Of a stretch of DNA of 64,000 nt, positions 1 to 12,809 are shown piece by piece. The number at the start of each line of letters is the position of its first letter. The first letter of the stretch is position 1. A model generated the notes under the pieces. That model was not told where the DNA came from. It saw only the letters and a list, made by a program, of their open reading frames with translations, and searched no databases. The stretch is taken from contig JAPYXD010000677.1 of the NCBI GenBank assembly GCA_030998225.1, forward strand, positions 11,469,501 to 11,533,500, written 5' to 3'. Origin of the DNA: Diplolepis rosae (lineage: Eukaryota; Arthropoda; Insecta; Hymenoptera; Diplolepididae). The position numbers were made by a program, and so were the translations under genes.

Positions 1-3000
1 ATTTATCTGATAATTTTGCGACGATGACGAATTTAGACGACGAGAGAGAAGCTATGAAAAGGGATTGGGCAGCTGGAGATAAATTTAACATGGGCAATGA
101 AGTATACTCTGTTAATTCTCAACATCATGAGAATATTATGAAACAAAATGGAAGTATTCATTCTGATTATTATAAGGATCTCTATGCTGTGCAGTCACAT
201 TCCCAGTACAGTGAACAGGATTATAATTCATATGCAATCGGACAAGAACAGAATGTTGATACGGGTGAAATTTGGGACAAAAGAAAAGAAACCACAAGCT
301 TCGAACATGAACAGCCACACTCCAGTTCCGTGCCTCGGTTAGTTATTTATCATTTGAATTATTGAGACTTTTTCCGATTTGAACTCCCGCCGGAAATTAT
401 CGATACGCTTAATTTTCACAAGCTGCTTAACTACATTTAATTTTTATAACATTTAAAATATTTTTTCTGTAATAACACAAACGACAATACAATTTCGCTT
501 TTAAATATGTTATTTTTTCTTGTAGTTAATAATGTTTTGTTAACGTTAAAATTCAATATTTTTCGAAATAACTTTTTATAAATCTAACATATGGTCTATA
601 ATTTTGGCTTATTGGACGCAGAATTTTATCAATTTTCGTGCTATTATGTATTTATCATTTTCGAAGGTAATGTATGGTCAAAATTTTAGATATTTTATAT
701 ATTTTTTTCAATTAAACTATCATTTTGATGATTTTCTTTTTTTTTAAAGGTATCCACAATACAATAATGAATTGGTTTGCCCAGCGATACCCGACATTGA
801 ATGGATAGAAACTCTTGTGACTTTAGTTAGACAAGACTCAGGTTTTGGTTTCAGGATAGTTGGAGGCACTGAAGAAGGATCTCAGGTTAGTCTTTTAAAT
901 AAAAGCTTTAATGTGAGAATTTTATTCATTCTCCAAATGTTAAAAATATATTTTATCAATTTCTAAATATTGCAATTTAAAAGTTTTAGTTTTCTTTATT
1001 TCGCTCTAAAACTCCCATGTTTTTGCAATTTTTAAAGACAACTTTGTGTCTTCATTTTATAGTTTAATTCTATATTTAAGAATTTGAAGTCTGTTTGAAA
1101 AAACAAGAATCAAAAAATGTCAACATATGGAAATGAAATTCGAAAAAATTTGATGTTTATGAAATTAATTTAAAAATTTTAACTACACAAATTTTCTAAT
1201 TTTAATATTTTATTCTGTAAATTCAATTAATTCACTAGCCTTTAAATACTAAATTCAAACAATTTCCGAATTTTCAAAATAAAAATTGTTTGAATTTATT
1301 AATTCATAAACTTTCAATTTTCTGTTTTTTAAATTTCCAATCTAATCAAAGATTGAATTATTTTTTATTTTATTCAATAATCAAAAATGTGTCCTGTATT
1401 AGCAATCATCAAAATAATTCCATGATTGAATATTCTGAGAAGTTGCCAATTGCAACAAACATTGATAATTATTTCAAATTAATTAATGACTTCGTTGAAA
1501 TTCAAATCTCCTATTTTTTGAAAATAATATTCATTAGATATTTGAAAATACCAAGTAGCAAAACATCTACATAAAAACGTAAGTGGCGGAAATTATGTAT
1601 CAATATTAAGTATCCTGACTTACCAAACGAATGAATTTCCCAATGCCTATTCAGTTATCTTAATAGCTATATAGAAACCAACAATATGGGATAAAAATAA
1701 AACGCTCAGCAGGTTTCCGTTGGTCACATTGTACCTGGAGGTGCAGCAGACTTGGACAATCGACTAAATACCGGTGATTTGATAATGTCTGTCGATGGGG
1801 AGAGTGTAATGAATTCATCCCACCGTCACGTTGTTCAATTGATGATAGCTGCTGCTCAGAATGGAGTAGTTACGCTAGGTATTCGTCGGCGTATCAACAT
1901 TCAGGAACACCTACGGGATAACATGCAGTCTTCTTATAACAGACAAATGAATCTTCAATATCCCTACGACGTTACTGTGACTAGAATGGAAAATGAGGGC
2001 TTTGGGTTTGTCATTATTTCTTCCGTCAATAAAGCTGGTTCTACGATTGGCAGAATTATTGAAGGCTCTCCAGCAGAAAGGTGCGGTCGATTAAACGTGG
2101 GTGATCACATTCTTGCCGTTAATCACGTCGATATAACGAATGTCTGCCATAAGGATATCGTCAACTTGATCAAAGATTCAGGATACTCGGTGACTTTAAC
2201 AATTGGCTATCCGTTAGACGATTGCTGTAGTAGCACTTCGCTTTCTCAAAAGGTTAATAGAACTCAATATTTTAGTCTTTGAGCAACAAAGTATAAATGC
2301 TAATTCAAATAGAAATTGAGGAAAACAATTGTCAGATTTTTTTTCAAAAGAAAAAACAATTCATTTTACAGGATGAATCTACAGGAGATGGAGATGGAGG
2401 ACAATATCATGCTGTCGAGTTGACTCGTGGAACTCGAGGATTCGGATTCAGTATACGCGGTGGTCGAGAATTTCAGAATATGCCGTTATTCGTGTTGCAA
2501 ATTGCAGAAAACGGACCTGCTTCCGTTGACAATAGACTCAGAGTAAGTAGAAATTCATGATTTTTTATCTTGAAATTTGAACAGGAAAGGATCATTCATC
2601 TTTTTATCGAGAGATAAAAATTACTATTTACAATAGATTACTTTGTAATTAAATAAATATTGAGGTTTCTAAATTATGGTTTTATTAATACTATTGTGCA
2701 TGCGTTTCTAAGAAGTTGGAACTATTTCTTGTATGAATTTTAGTGAATTATAGTTAGATAAATTCACTAGAACTTTCTTCTGAATTTAATGGTTTAATAG
2801 ATTGGAGTAGTAAGCTTGGTGATTGTTTTCAAACTTAAGTTTAAAATTGTAGTAACTCCAATTGAGCAATGTCATCTCGCGCAATAATTTTTTGTTTATT
2901 TTTACAGGTCGGCGACCAGATTATTGAAATAAATGGTATCAACACGAAAAATATGACACACACCGAAGCGATCGAAATTATACGAAACGGTGGACCATCA

Positions 3001-3081
3001 GTTCGACTTCTAGTACGACGTGGTTGCCAGATGCCTTCAGTGGTAGGTGCCTCTTCTCACCTCTACGATATGAATATATAA
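1..3081 (+). CDS. Magi: MAGI-type membrane-associated guanylate kinase scaffold, 3' part (three PDZ domains)
   Basis: Partial gene whose 5' end lies outside the window. Exons read from GT/AG sites and frame are 1-337, 750-885, 1713-2252, 2372-2542 and 2908-3081 (TAA stop); the frame is continuous. The first exon encodes a polar, Tyr/Gln/Ser-rich linker and is open to the window edge, so the ATG at 24 is internal. Three PDZ domains follow. The first (exons at 750 and 1713) has the loop [10 protein letters not shown], then [20 protein letters not shown] and a closing IRRR. The second (about 1962-2213) has EGFGFVII and GDHILAVN. The third (about 2408-3027) has [10 protein letters not shown] and [11 protein letters not shown]. 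In known MAGI proteins these domains bind C-terminal peptides of junctional and receptor proteins. The guanylate-kinase-like and WW domains would be upstream. The protein ends soon after the last PDZ with YDMNI. A possible alternative donor sits at about 3042, so another isoform could extend further. The MAGI assignment is strong; paralogue numbering is not attempted. Confidence 0.88.
338..2907 (+). other. Introns of the MAGI-type gene
   Basis: Four introns: 338-749, 886-1712, 2253-2371 and 2543-2907. All have GT and AG ends and are strongly AT-rich. One at 886-1712 contains a 94-codon open stretch (1290-1574) with no recognisable domain, which I read as chance. No mobile element with clear ends was seen in them. 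Confidence 0.75.
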
Positions 3082-6000
3082 ATTTAATCCAATAACAGAG
3101 CCTCGAATACATTCTCAAATTAATGATACCATATTCTGTGTCACGACTAACATCGAAACTTTTTTTAATTCAAGAGCTTTAGCCTATAATCACTATTATT
3201 GCATAAGCAAAGCGGAAGTTAAGAAAATTATATATAAGAAGTTCAATCCATTAATCAAATAATCAGACGATCTTTTATTCAAAGTCTCATTCTTTAGAAT
3301 TTGTAAACACCAAAAGCAAAGTTAAGTCAACACAGAAGTTTTTCAGCGAGTAAAACAATTGATCGCGGAAGTGAGTAAAAGAAAACAACACGGCTGGAAA
3401 GAATTCTTAAAGCGATACTCAATAACGTGTTAAAAAGTAACGCTTTGTGATATTTAAACATAGAATTTTGGACAATTACTGAAAAGTATTTAAATTGCTC
3501 AAGGACTTGAATAATTTTCCATAATACCTAGGCTGACAAAAAAAATTTTCAAGAACAAACAAAAAATTAATTTCATTCTGGCTTAAAGTTCTTCACACTT
3601 TTTAATAAAACTTATTAACGTAATTGAAACTGAAAGAAAGTGAAAAAGTAATATAATGACACTTATCACTTAAAAACGTAGTTAAAATTTCACCTGTCAA
3701 TATTTAAAAAAATCATCGAGTGTTCTTTACAATCATCGACAACAATTTATGTATACTGGAAGTAGTGTAATTTGTATATTACCAATTTCGTCAATTTAAA
3801 GTTTATATGTGCGATATTTCATCATCACGATGAATCTAGTACTTACTTAAAATTACGGAATCGCGAGAAAAATCCCTGACTTCAGCAATTGTAAAAAGGT
3901 AAATTTATGCAAGATCGAAATTCTTCTCTATCTCTCATTTTCTCGGCGTGATTATTCCGCTTGCTTTTTTAATGCTTAGGATCTAGATTAAATTAGTTTG
4001 GTGCTAGCTTTGTATATTAATTCTTCGACCATTAGCGAATATTAATCATTCTAACAAATGTGATATAGAAACAGGCAAGTAAAAACACAGTGCCTTGCGC
4101 GTGTTCAATATTTGATGAACGAATTTAAAACTAAATGCAACTAAAATTAAATTCCTAAGTTCAGAAGGTTGTTCTAAAATTTTGTTAAAATTCATTATAG
4201 AATAATCTCACGCTCGACCAAATATTTATTCGTTCGATGGACGAGACTAATCCATTCTACGAATTGTTTGATACGCGTGGGAAGCATTCGAAATCAGAAA
4301 AGCCTAAAAAGCGAAGAAAATTAAGCTTGGCACTGAACTGCTGCTCGTCTAGAAAAAGATGAATAGGGAAAATTCACGAAATACAAGTTTAATGCACAGA
4401 CTGTACCAAAAGAAGAGGTAAAGTGAGATTTTAAAAAATAAAAAAAATTTAAATACTTATAATAGCCAGTGGCTGCATTTTCTCGAATCAACGAATTCAT
4501 AAAATTGAATAAAACGCAATGCAGTGAAATTAGGTGCAAAATAAACCAACGGGACGTAATCATGTTGATTTTATCAGAATTTACAATAATTAAGGTCATG
4601 GATCAACCAGGCCACGTGAACAAATTTCTGTAAAAGCTCATGTAAAACAACTTTTTTATTTCACAAAATTTCTTCCTGAAAATTTGGAAGATACAAAAGA
4701 AGACGACAAAGCACGTCTGTCAACTTCTATTGAGTGAGAATATCTGAAATTTTTTTACAGTTAACTTAAATTATTGATAAGTCTTCCAATTTTTTTCAAA
4801 GTTTTTACTAAAACGAAATTAACAGACATTCTTTATTGTCTTTTGTTACGCTTCCCAAATTTTCAGAAAGATGTTTTGTAAATTAAAGAAGTTATCTTAC
4901 ATGAACGGGTTAATGTATAATTAAGTCACGTGTTCAGATTGATTCATTGCCTTAAATGATTCTTGTAATAAAATTCATTGAAATTTTTCTTGTTTCATTT
5001 AAAGACTTCTTTAAATTCGTTATTAAGCTCTACCTTATTATTTTCACAATTTACGAAATACTTGAATAACCATAAAGCAGATTATAATATATCTAAAAAA
5101 ATTGGAAGTAAGTTTAACATAGGCTCAATAATCCGAGCGACAATAAAGAATAAGTGCGATAAAAAATCAAGGTATTACGCATAATGTATATTTTAGAGTA
5201 CTATGATTATAATTACTATGTACCCGACGTCTGCCTTGTACAAGGTGAAATGTAATCTCTTAATCTTGAGAGTTATTAAAACCTCATTAAAACGCTCGTT
5301 AACGTTTTCTGATTAAAACGTTCGCAATGTGAATTAAGCTCACTTTCGTCGCTTTTCTCATTATTACATGTTCCTTCGATCTTATCGAAACCCTAATTTA
5401 AATTCCAATTGGGGTCTTTCAAAAATATGAGAACAACCCCTATGACTTACTTTTATTTAATCAATGATTTTAATTGTACAATTAACGAAAATCCTTTGAA
5501 GCAGTGCTGAGTTTTTAATTTTTATAATTGAGAATTCTTTTTGTTATAATTTTAATTATCAATTCATCAAAATTCGAATAAAATAAAACAATAAAAATTA
5601 AAATTCCTGTAAATGAAAAATAAAATACCATTTGTGAAGTGCATTGCCAACGCTCAATCTGGATGTTTATAAATGTTTGTTCCAAAGACTGAAGAGCATT
5701 TATTGAACTTGAAGCTTTTAACTTAAATACTCTAGAGCCTGCTTTCAATTACAGACAGAGGAAATAATGTATGTACGATTGTAGATTTTTAAATTAAATG
5801 CTGTACTGACCAAAGATGTGCCCTTCAGCAGCTTAATTTTTGAGACTTAGAATAGTTAAACGCAGCTAATCAATTTGGTTTACTTTAAAACGAGAAGAGT
5901 GACTCAAGGAGCTTTTGTGGGCAATAATAAGCTCGTGCTCATAATGTTGTACGATGATGTGTGATAAATGATAAATAATTAATGGATGAGTGAAAGTAAG

Positions 6001-8239
6001 AATCTCGATTAAATTAAATTAAAAAAGCAAAGAAAGTCTCTTCCTAACTTTACACGGTGTCAAAAAGCGTTTAATAGTTTAAGGAAAGTTCTATTTTTAT
6101 ATGGCTAGGCTAGTGAGTTATTAGTTTCGGCAAAGGGCATTGACGAGTTTGAAAAAATCTTATTTGATTACATTTTTGAATCTCGCAACTCAAATTAACA
6201 GTTTTGATATTATTTGCAAATAATAAGGCACTAAAAAATTTAAGCGAGTTCGATGAATCACTCATTTTACATTCAATGCACTTTATTTTTTATAAAAAAT
6301 TTATATATGTATACATGCATTTTACATATGCGTGTATAAATTATATAGTTTGTATATTAAATAATGAATTTCACTTATATGTAAATATGTGCCTGAAAAT
6401 ACGATAAATTCGTTTTTAAAATGGTTTTTAGAATAAGAAACGTGTTACTGCAATTCGTCGAAGAATTCTATCGTTGCTATTAATTGAGATCATGATTTAG
6501 AAAAAAAAAATCTGATCTACGCATTTCTTGCCTGATATGTTGAATTAACGAAACTTGTATAGCAGGTTTGTGTCAAAAATTTGAATAAAATATTTTTGGC
6601 ACAAAATTGTCTTTGTGTGAAAATATTTTTACTCGGGATCTGTATTATCGATTTCATTCAGAATTTTAACATTTACAGATAGATTGTTGTTTCTATAACT
6701 TCAGTATGTAATACAACATCGCAAAATAATTTATTATGTAAAAAATCTCAAATAATGAGAAAGGAATGTAATTTGAATGAAAGTGATCAAACAGGTCTTC
6801 GTTTTAGATTTTATAAGAATAATTATGCATTAACTTGAACAGAAACATAAAACTTATGTAATTTAGAATACTTTTAATCATATTGCAGTTTTTTATTATA
6901 TTAGGGAACTTACGAAATTATTGCATTTCAAATTTAGATTGTAGCTCATATTTATTGTATTTGAGAAGCTACTTGTATATTGTAAATGTTTTTGAGAAGC
7001 TGTTATACAATATATCGTTTATTGCATAACAGCGTAGACAAATTTATGAAGATATTGTTACTTTGATAATCGTATGCAGCTGCTGAACTGTTGTTATCGT
7101 ACTTTTCAAATAATAAATAAATCCATTGAACATTGATTTAAGTTTTTCTCAGTGTTATTATATTCTACAGTATCTTAATAAGCTTTATTGTATAATTAAG
7201 CAAAAGTCCACATACTGTGATTACCTCTTTACAAAAATTTTAGCCAATTATTTCGTATCATAAATTTATAAAAATAATCTGTAATCTAATCTATTAAACA
7301 TAATTAATCATAATTAATAGCGGTCAAAGTTACCATCTCCTCTCTTTATGATTTGAAATTGTAATTCTTTCTATGGAGGTTGAGCTGAAACAGTAATTAC
7401 AATCAATAATAAAGCTTACAGAACTTTATGACATATTTTTTAAAAACATTCTAAACCTTCAATCTTTTAAAAAAAAGCTTTGCAACAATTATTCAAACAG
7501 TGATTTATTCTACGCTCAATTGAAACATTATCTCTTTTTTAAGTTTGAATTATTTTAGATTATTTTCAAATAGGAAAAAAAATTCACTACCAAATTCTAT
7601 TTTGAATGAAATATTAAAAAATTTGAATTGTAAGAATGAGATTGATGAATTCATTTGAAGTGTTAGAGTAATTAGAATATTCATGAGGATTTTTTCTAAA
7701 TAAATTTATACAATAATTTTAAAAATGCTTCATATTTTTAAGTGAACAACTTGTGAAAAATTTGTTTAAAATAATTCCATAAATATGAATAATCAATTTG
7801 TATTGCTGTAAATTTGTAAACCAAGTGCATTCTATTCACATTTGAATTTGGCGCCGTGGCGCTGGCATCGCTTTTACTCAAGAAATTATGTCTTTTCCAA
7901 GAATAGAAGCTGGTTGTCGCTAGTGACGTCAATCTCAAGCTACCAACATTAAAAATATATACCAGTGTTCAATTCCACATATTTTTGTTTCCTAAATGAT
8001 TTTTCTCTATCGCAAAATTGAAGAAAATCTTCATATCAAAACCACAAAGTATAAAATCACCTAACCATTTCATTAAAAAATACAAATCGCCTTCAACTTT
8101 CCCACAGAGTGTTAATGTTTATGTTGGCGAACCTGTGAATTGATCGTGAGTATTTTACCTAGAATGTGTATCATATATTTATTCCTGGTCCCTTTGGGCG
8201 AATGTAAACAGAATTTTTCTCAAATATGATATGACACGG
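3082..8239. other. Intergenic stretch: probable Magi 3' UTR, then AT-rich spacer
   Basis: No coding feature could be supported. The Magi 3' UTR should begin here; an AATAAA lies at 3604-3609, with further AT-rich candidates beyond, so the true end is not fixed. A palindromic TTAA-flanked element lies at 4590-4955 and is listed separately. The remainder is AT-rich with only short chance open frames. Confidence 0.5.
4590..4955. mobile_element. Family A palindromic element (TTAA-flanked), copy 1
   Basis: About 366 bp bounded by TTAA on both sides. The left end reads TTAAGGTCATGGATCAACCA and continues into a CACGTG-containing block. The right end is its inverted, diverged counterpart, finishing in TTCATTGCCTTAA. 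The interior is also imperfectly palindromic, with mirrored blocks around acgtctgtcaacttc and gaaattaacagac. It carries no coding capacity. TTAA target duplication is typical of the piggyBac superfamily, so a non-autonomous piggyBac-like element is the best guess; the terminal bases differ from classic piggyBac (CCC after TTAA). Confidence 0.7.
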
Positions 8240-8468
8240 GTCGATTTACGCGGTGCGACTTATGTCGATCGAGTGCTACGTGATTCGGTATCAGTGTTGT
8301 TCGTGAATCTGGATAATGAAAAGCGATTGAACGCCGTTACGAGTCTTGGGAGTGAAACGGGTTTGGTGCGCGGCTCCCCGTAGTTAGATTCAGTGGAGTG
8401 GAGTGAAGACGGTCTTTCATGGAAGTGCAATGAGACACCTTCGGAAAATCATCGCTTCCTCGCCGAGG
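8240..8468 (+). promoter_or_regulatory. Probable promoter region and noncoding first exon of domeless
   Basis: GC content rises sharply compared with the surroundings, and the block ends in a strong donor (CCGAGG then GTAAGT) at 8468/8469. There is no sustained open frame. The next acceptor in a suitable place is at 14443, in the exon that holds the domeless start codon. TCAGT, the core of the arthropod initiator, occurs near 8290 and again near 8388, so transcription could begin at either. The exon call is inference from composition and splice signals; RNA data would settle the start site. Confidence 0.5.
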
Positions 8469-10487
8469 GTAAGTTTCTTTTGGCTTCAAATTTGCTTTCC
8501 TGGACCTAAAATCTTTGGGGATCGAAAATGTTTCGTCTTTTGGACGCCAAGCGGGATTTATGGCTAGTTTCGAGCGGCAGATTTTTTTAGTAGGCGATTG
8601 GAGCATGTATTTTTCATTCGCCATGAGGCTCCGTAGTATGGTGTGCATGCTCGTAAAACATACACACGTATACAATACGTGCAGATGCATACAACATTGT
8701 GCTTAAACGCAACGAATGGCTGCGTGTGTTCGACTTTTCGACATTGTATTTAGCTGACATCGTACGTACGCAAGTTTAGCACGAACTCGCACACGCATGC
8801 ATTTTTACGCATACTTGGGTTCTAGTTAACCAGAGTACGAACTCGAGTGCTGGGATCGTGGAACGGATAATAAATCAAAATTACTTTGCTTTTCGCTATC
8901 AATAGCGCTAATGAACGGCACAAACATACACTTTATCACTATTTTTCCCCTTTTCCTCGTAAATACCAGCTTCAAGCTCCCGTTTCTTTAGAATTATTTT
9001 CCACGATGCTTTGTTAGTCCTTTTGCAAATATTAACTGATGATTGATCGAATAAAACATTTGTCTGAAAGAATGTTCAAAGTGAAGATAATACCAAATTG
9101 AAATAGAAAAAATTAAAGTAGCTTTTGAATGTTTCATTTTTATAGAATGGTCGGGTGTTTTCCATAATGAATTTTTAATTTCTCATGAAGTCAAATTTAA
9201 ATGCTGGAAAAATTAACAAGTTAATACATAAACTATTTTAAAATTAGTTTTAAAATACTTCAAGATTTTAAAAGTTCTGATCACAATTAAATGCTTTTAT
9301 TTCACATTTAAATGGTTTCCTATTTTGGTAGAAATTGCATTCTTTAATCCTTGATCCTATAAATTTGACAGCTTGTAATTTCAGAAAGTTTCTTTATTTG
9401 GTCCTCAATTTTAAATGTTGAATATTTCCAGGTTCTGCAAATGTTACAACTCTTCAATTCTTCTTACAAAATTTAGGTACTTTTAAACTTGGATGATTTA
9501 TAACTTGAATGCTTAGAATCACAATACAAAAGAAAACTCAATTTCAAGAATAACCAATTTTAAGCTAAGAATGATCTGAGATGGTTTAAAGATTTGAGGA
9601 TTAAGAATGAAATTCATGTGTAATAGAACAATTTTCATTATGATTAATAATAGTTGGACGCTATTCAACTTTTTAAATCAACACTTGTCTTTTCTTTGCT
9701 TTTGTTTTATGCCGCCTTCTGGAAGAGGTCCGTGAACTCTTCGATTCTATATTATTGAGAGCATAATAGATATTAATTAGTAAACCTGTAAGCTGAGATC
9801 TTCTAAGATGCAGAGTTCAGCAATATAGTTTTTTTCCGATTTTACATGTGTCGCTATTACATTTCTTACAACAAAGAAAGCATTCTGTTTCCAATGCATT
9901 TCTTGTAAGTTAACAAAGCTGCATTCCAATGCAGATACTAAGAACTCATTTAATATTTTTCTCAGTGGATTTAATTGATCTCTTTACGTATTAAGATTGC
10001 GTTTTCAGTCTATAAATTGATATTCAGAAATTTACAAATATTTTAAATTTTGAACCGTTTTGTGCGCGAGCTTTCTCAATATGAATTTACACAATTGAAA
10101 TGTTTTTCAATCATGCTCATGTTACATAATACAATAAATGTATACAAAATTTGAGTTTTTAATTAAGATGTTTCATCTCCGACTGCTAAGCCGGACAGTA
10201 AATTCAGTTATTTATACTTATTCATATGTCAGAAGAGTTTCTTTTTCTTTAACGACTGCAATAAAATTTCAGGAAGTCGCGTAATTATGAGGCAAAATAC
10301 AAATCAAAGTGCGTAACGCTTGGATTTTTTGTTCAATCAGCAAAATATTTGTTGAACCATCGAAAAAATATTTTGAGTATGGAATTATTTTTGAAATTCG
10401 TGATATTTTAAAATTAAATTAGTATCAAATGTTTCTAAGATTGATGAAGTCATTTCTAATTGTTGTGCTCCAAACTCAAGAGGAACA

Positions 10488-10636
10488 ACACGGAGAAAAT
10501 TAGATATTGAAAATCAGATACTGTAAATGTGAATATAGCATTTAAATATTACCACATAATATCTAAAAGTAAATTTCCAAATACTTGTAGAAGATATTAC
10601 CGGGACGTAATATTTAATATTCGTTTTCTCTGGTTT
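10488..10636. mobile_element. Short palindromic element with ACACGGAGAAAAT end
   Basis: The left end ACACGGAGAAAAT is mirrored at the right by a diverged TTTTCTCTGGTT. The interior repeats TAGATATTG / AATATCTA / AATATTTAA-type blocks in both orientations. At about 150 bp with no coding capacity it looks like a degraded MITE. Superfamily is not determined. Confidence 0.45.
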
Positions 10637-12338
10637 GAGATATTCAACTGCAATATTAGAAATTTCCACTTCCATAAATAACTAACTTTACTTTACAGAA
10701 TACTGGTGGTATTGTTACATTTTTTTTAAACTGCCAAACTGTAACAGAATTTTCCTAAATTTATCTTAAAATTACGAAACTGTATCAGAATTTTCAGTTA
10801 CATGTAACTGTATAAAGGTTCAGTTACCTGGAACGTAAAACTTTTTCTGTTCAAGTTTCAGAATTTTCAGATACAAGTATCGGATTATTTAGTGATTTGT
10901 ATCTGAAAATTGAAAAATTCTATCTTCAATTTCAGTTACATTCTCGGAAAATTGCGGCAGAAATTTCTAACTGTGTGTAATATAGATATTATCGGTAATT
11001 ATCTATTTTTCTCCATGAATAGCTGTTTATTCGTTTTAACATTTAATAAATTAATTATATTATCAGTGAATATCTTTGATAATATTCTTAAAATTTTGTA
11101 AATAAATAGAATGCAGGTAGTAAAAAAGTAGTGAGTTTTTTTTACTTTTTTTCTTATCTAAATATATCAAATACAAAGAGTCAATAATCTTGCAAGATTT
11201 ATAAATTTATTCTCTAAACATCCTTAATCCATATATAAATGTTTATATGTGCACTAAAATTTTAGGATTTCCCATTTAAATATACAGGAGACGTTGGTGC
11301 ATGCGTCATGAATAATTCATTCAGTAAATTCTTATTGCGCTGAAATATCTCTGATTTTGTTCTGTTTTTTTACTGATTGCGTATGCCTCGGCAGTGGGAA
11401 ACTACAATATACGCATCGGTAGAAATGAAGAAACTTATCTTACAGTTTTTTTTACTTTGTTTTCAACTTCTTTCATAAAAATTAATTTCTTTACATAAGA
11501 AAATAAACTTTGTATTCAAGATTATTTATTCCTTTTTTAATGTGGGAAAAATTAAATTTCACACTTTCTTATGTTTGTTTTTTCAATTTCATTACCATAA
11601 ATGAAGTTCTTTCAGTTAATGTTGCTAATTTTTTTTTTATCTTGCAATTTTTAAAAGCAAAATTTTTCACTAATATTTCTTTCAACTTTCTGGGTAAAAT
11701 TCTTGCATAAATTGATTAACTAATATATTATTATTCAAAAATATTTAATAAATATTTTTTTATTTTTTTGAAACTGATAATGAGATCAGTATTCAATAAA
11801 AAGTTTGAAGTTTTAAAAGGAAAAAAGAAATATTTCGTTCAGAGCGTCAGGTCGTTGTCAGGTATATGGAAGTTTTAGAACTTTTAGACCTTTTAGACTT
11901 AGACTGGCGTTTGAAGTTACGCTTTTCTGAGAGATTAGAGGGAGGGTGGCATGCCATAGTAAAAGTATTTCGTGGTAGTAGGAAATGAGATGAATGCGCA
12001 GGGACGGAATGACTGGCGGTCATTCGAGCAGATACCCAGCAGCATAAAGTTTGGCTTGGGAATCTTTGAGATGCTGGGAACCTTTCTCAGGCCAGAACGA
12101 ATTTTCCATACATTACATAGCATTAGGTTTCATTACAGACTTACAATATGAAAAATAGGTTGCCTTTTCACCATGTAATTTTTTATTCGATTTTTTGAAT
12201 TAATTTATACATGATGTTGGAATTTAAGTAATTTAGCGAGTTTATGACCATGTAATAAATGGATATAAACTTAGAAAATAACTTTTAAAGTGACATGCTT
12301 GATAACATGTCTAGTATTATATTGACCCAAATTCATAG

Positions 12339-12809
12339 AATTTTTGTTAATTTCTTGTTATTTTGGCATAGGGTCAGTTTCATCTTTTTTTATTTGATTA
12401 AAAATATCACTATTAGATGTGAAAATGCGCAAAAAGAAAGAAAGGCAAACGTTTCGGCCACATATGGGGGCCCTCTTCAGTGCTATAAATTCAAAGATTA
12501 ATTCAAAATTTCTGTAGAACATTAGAATATAGGAAATAATTAAATTAGGAATTATCACGGAATTGAAAAACTTATCTTATAACTTGAAATTCAAAATGAA
12601 GTAGTCTAGTATGCAGCATCATGAATTAAAAAAATATCTAGAGTTCACTGTGAATGAAAAACCGGATAAATGAAAAAAACATATCAAATTTTGCACAGTT
12701 TGCCTTTCTTTCTTTTTGCGCATTTTCACATCTAATAGTGATATTTTTAATCAAATAAAAAATGATGAAACTGACCCTATGCCAAAATAACAAGAAATTA
12801 ACAAAAATT
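12339..12809. repeat. Near-identical 112-bp inverted repeat around a Penelope-like terminal motif
   Basis: The arms are 12339-12450 and 12698-12809. Read on opposite strands they are almost the same base for base; I count about one substitution. The spacer is 247 bp. Just inside the left arm, at 12450-12478, is CGTTTCGGCCACATATGGGG followed by CCCTCTTCAG, which resembles the end region of many Penelope-like retroelements. The homology stops at AGGCAAAC in both arms. This suggests two opposed fragments of one family, or an element with inverted terminal copies. No reverse transcriptase remains. Confidence 0.65.

Noticed and set aside
3600..7140. A second small gene between Magi and domeless
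   Set aside because: Only short AT-rich frames are present, without splice pairs, domains or codon bias.
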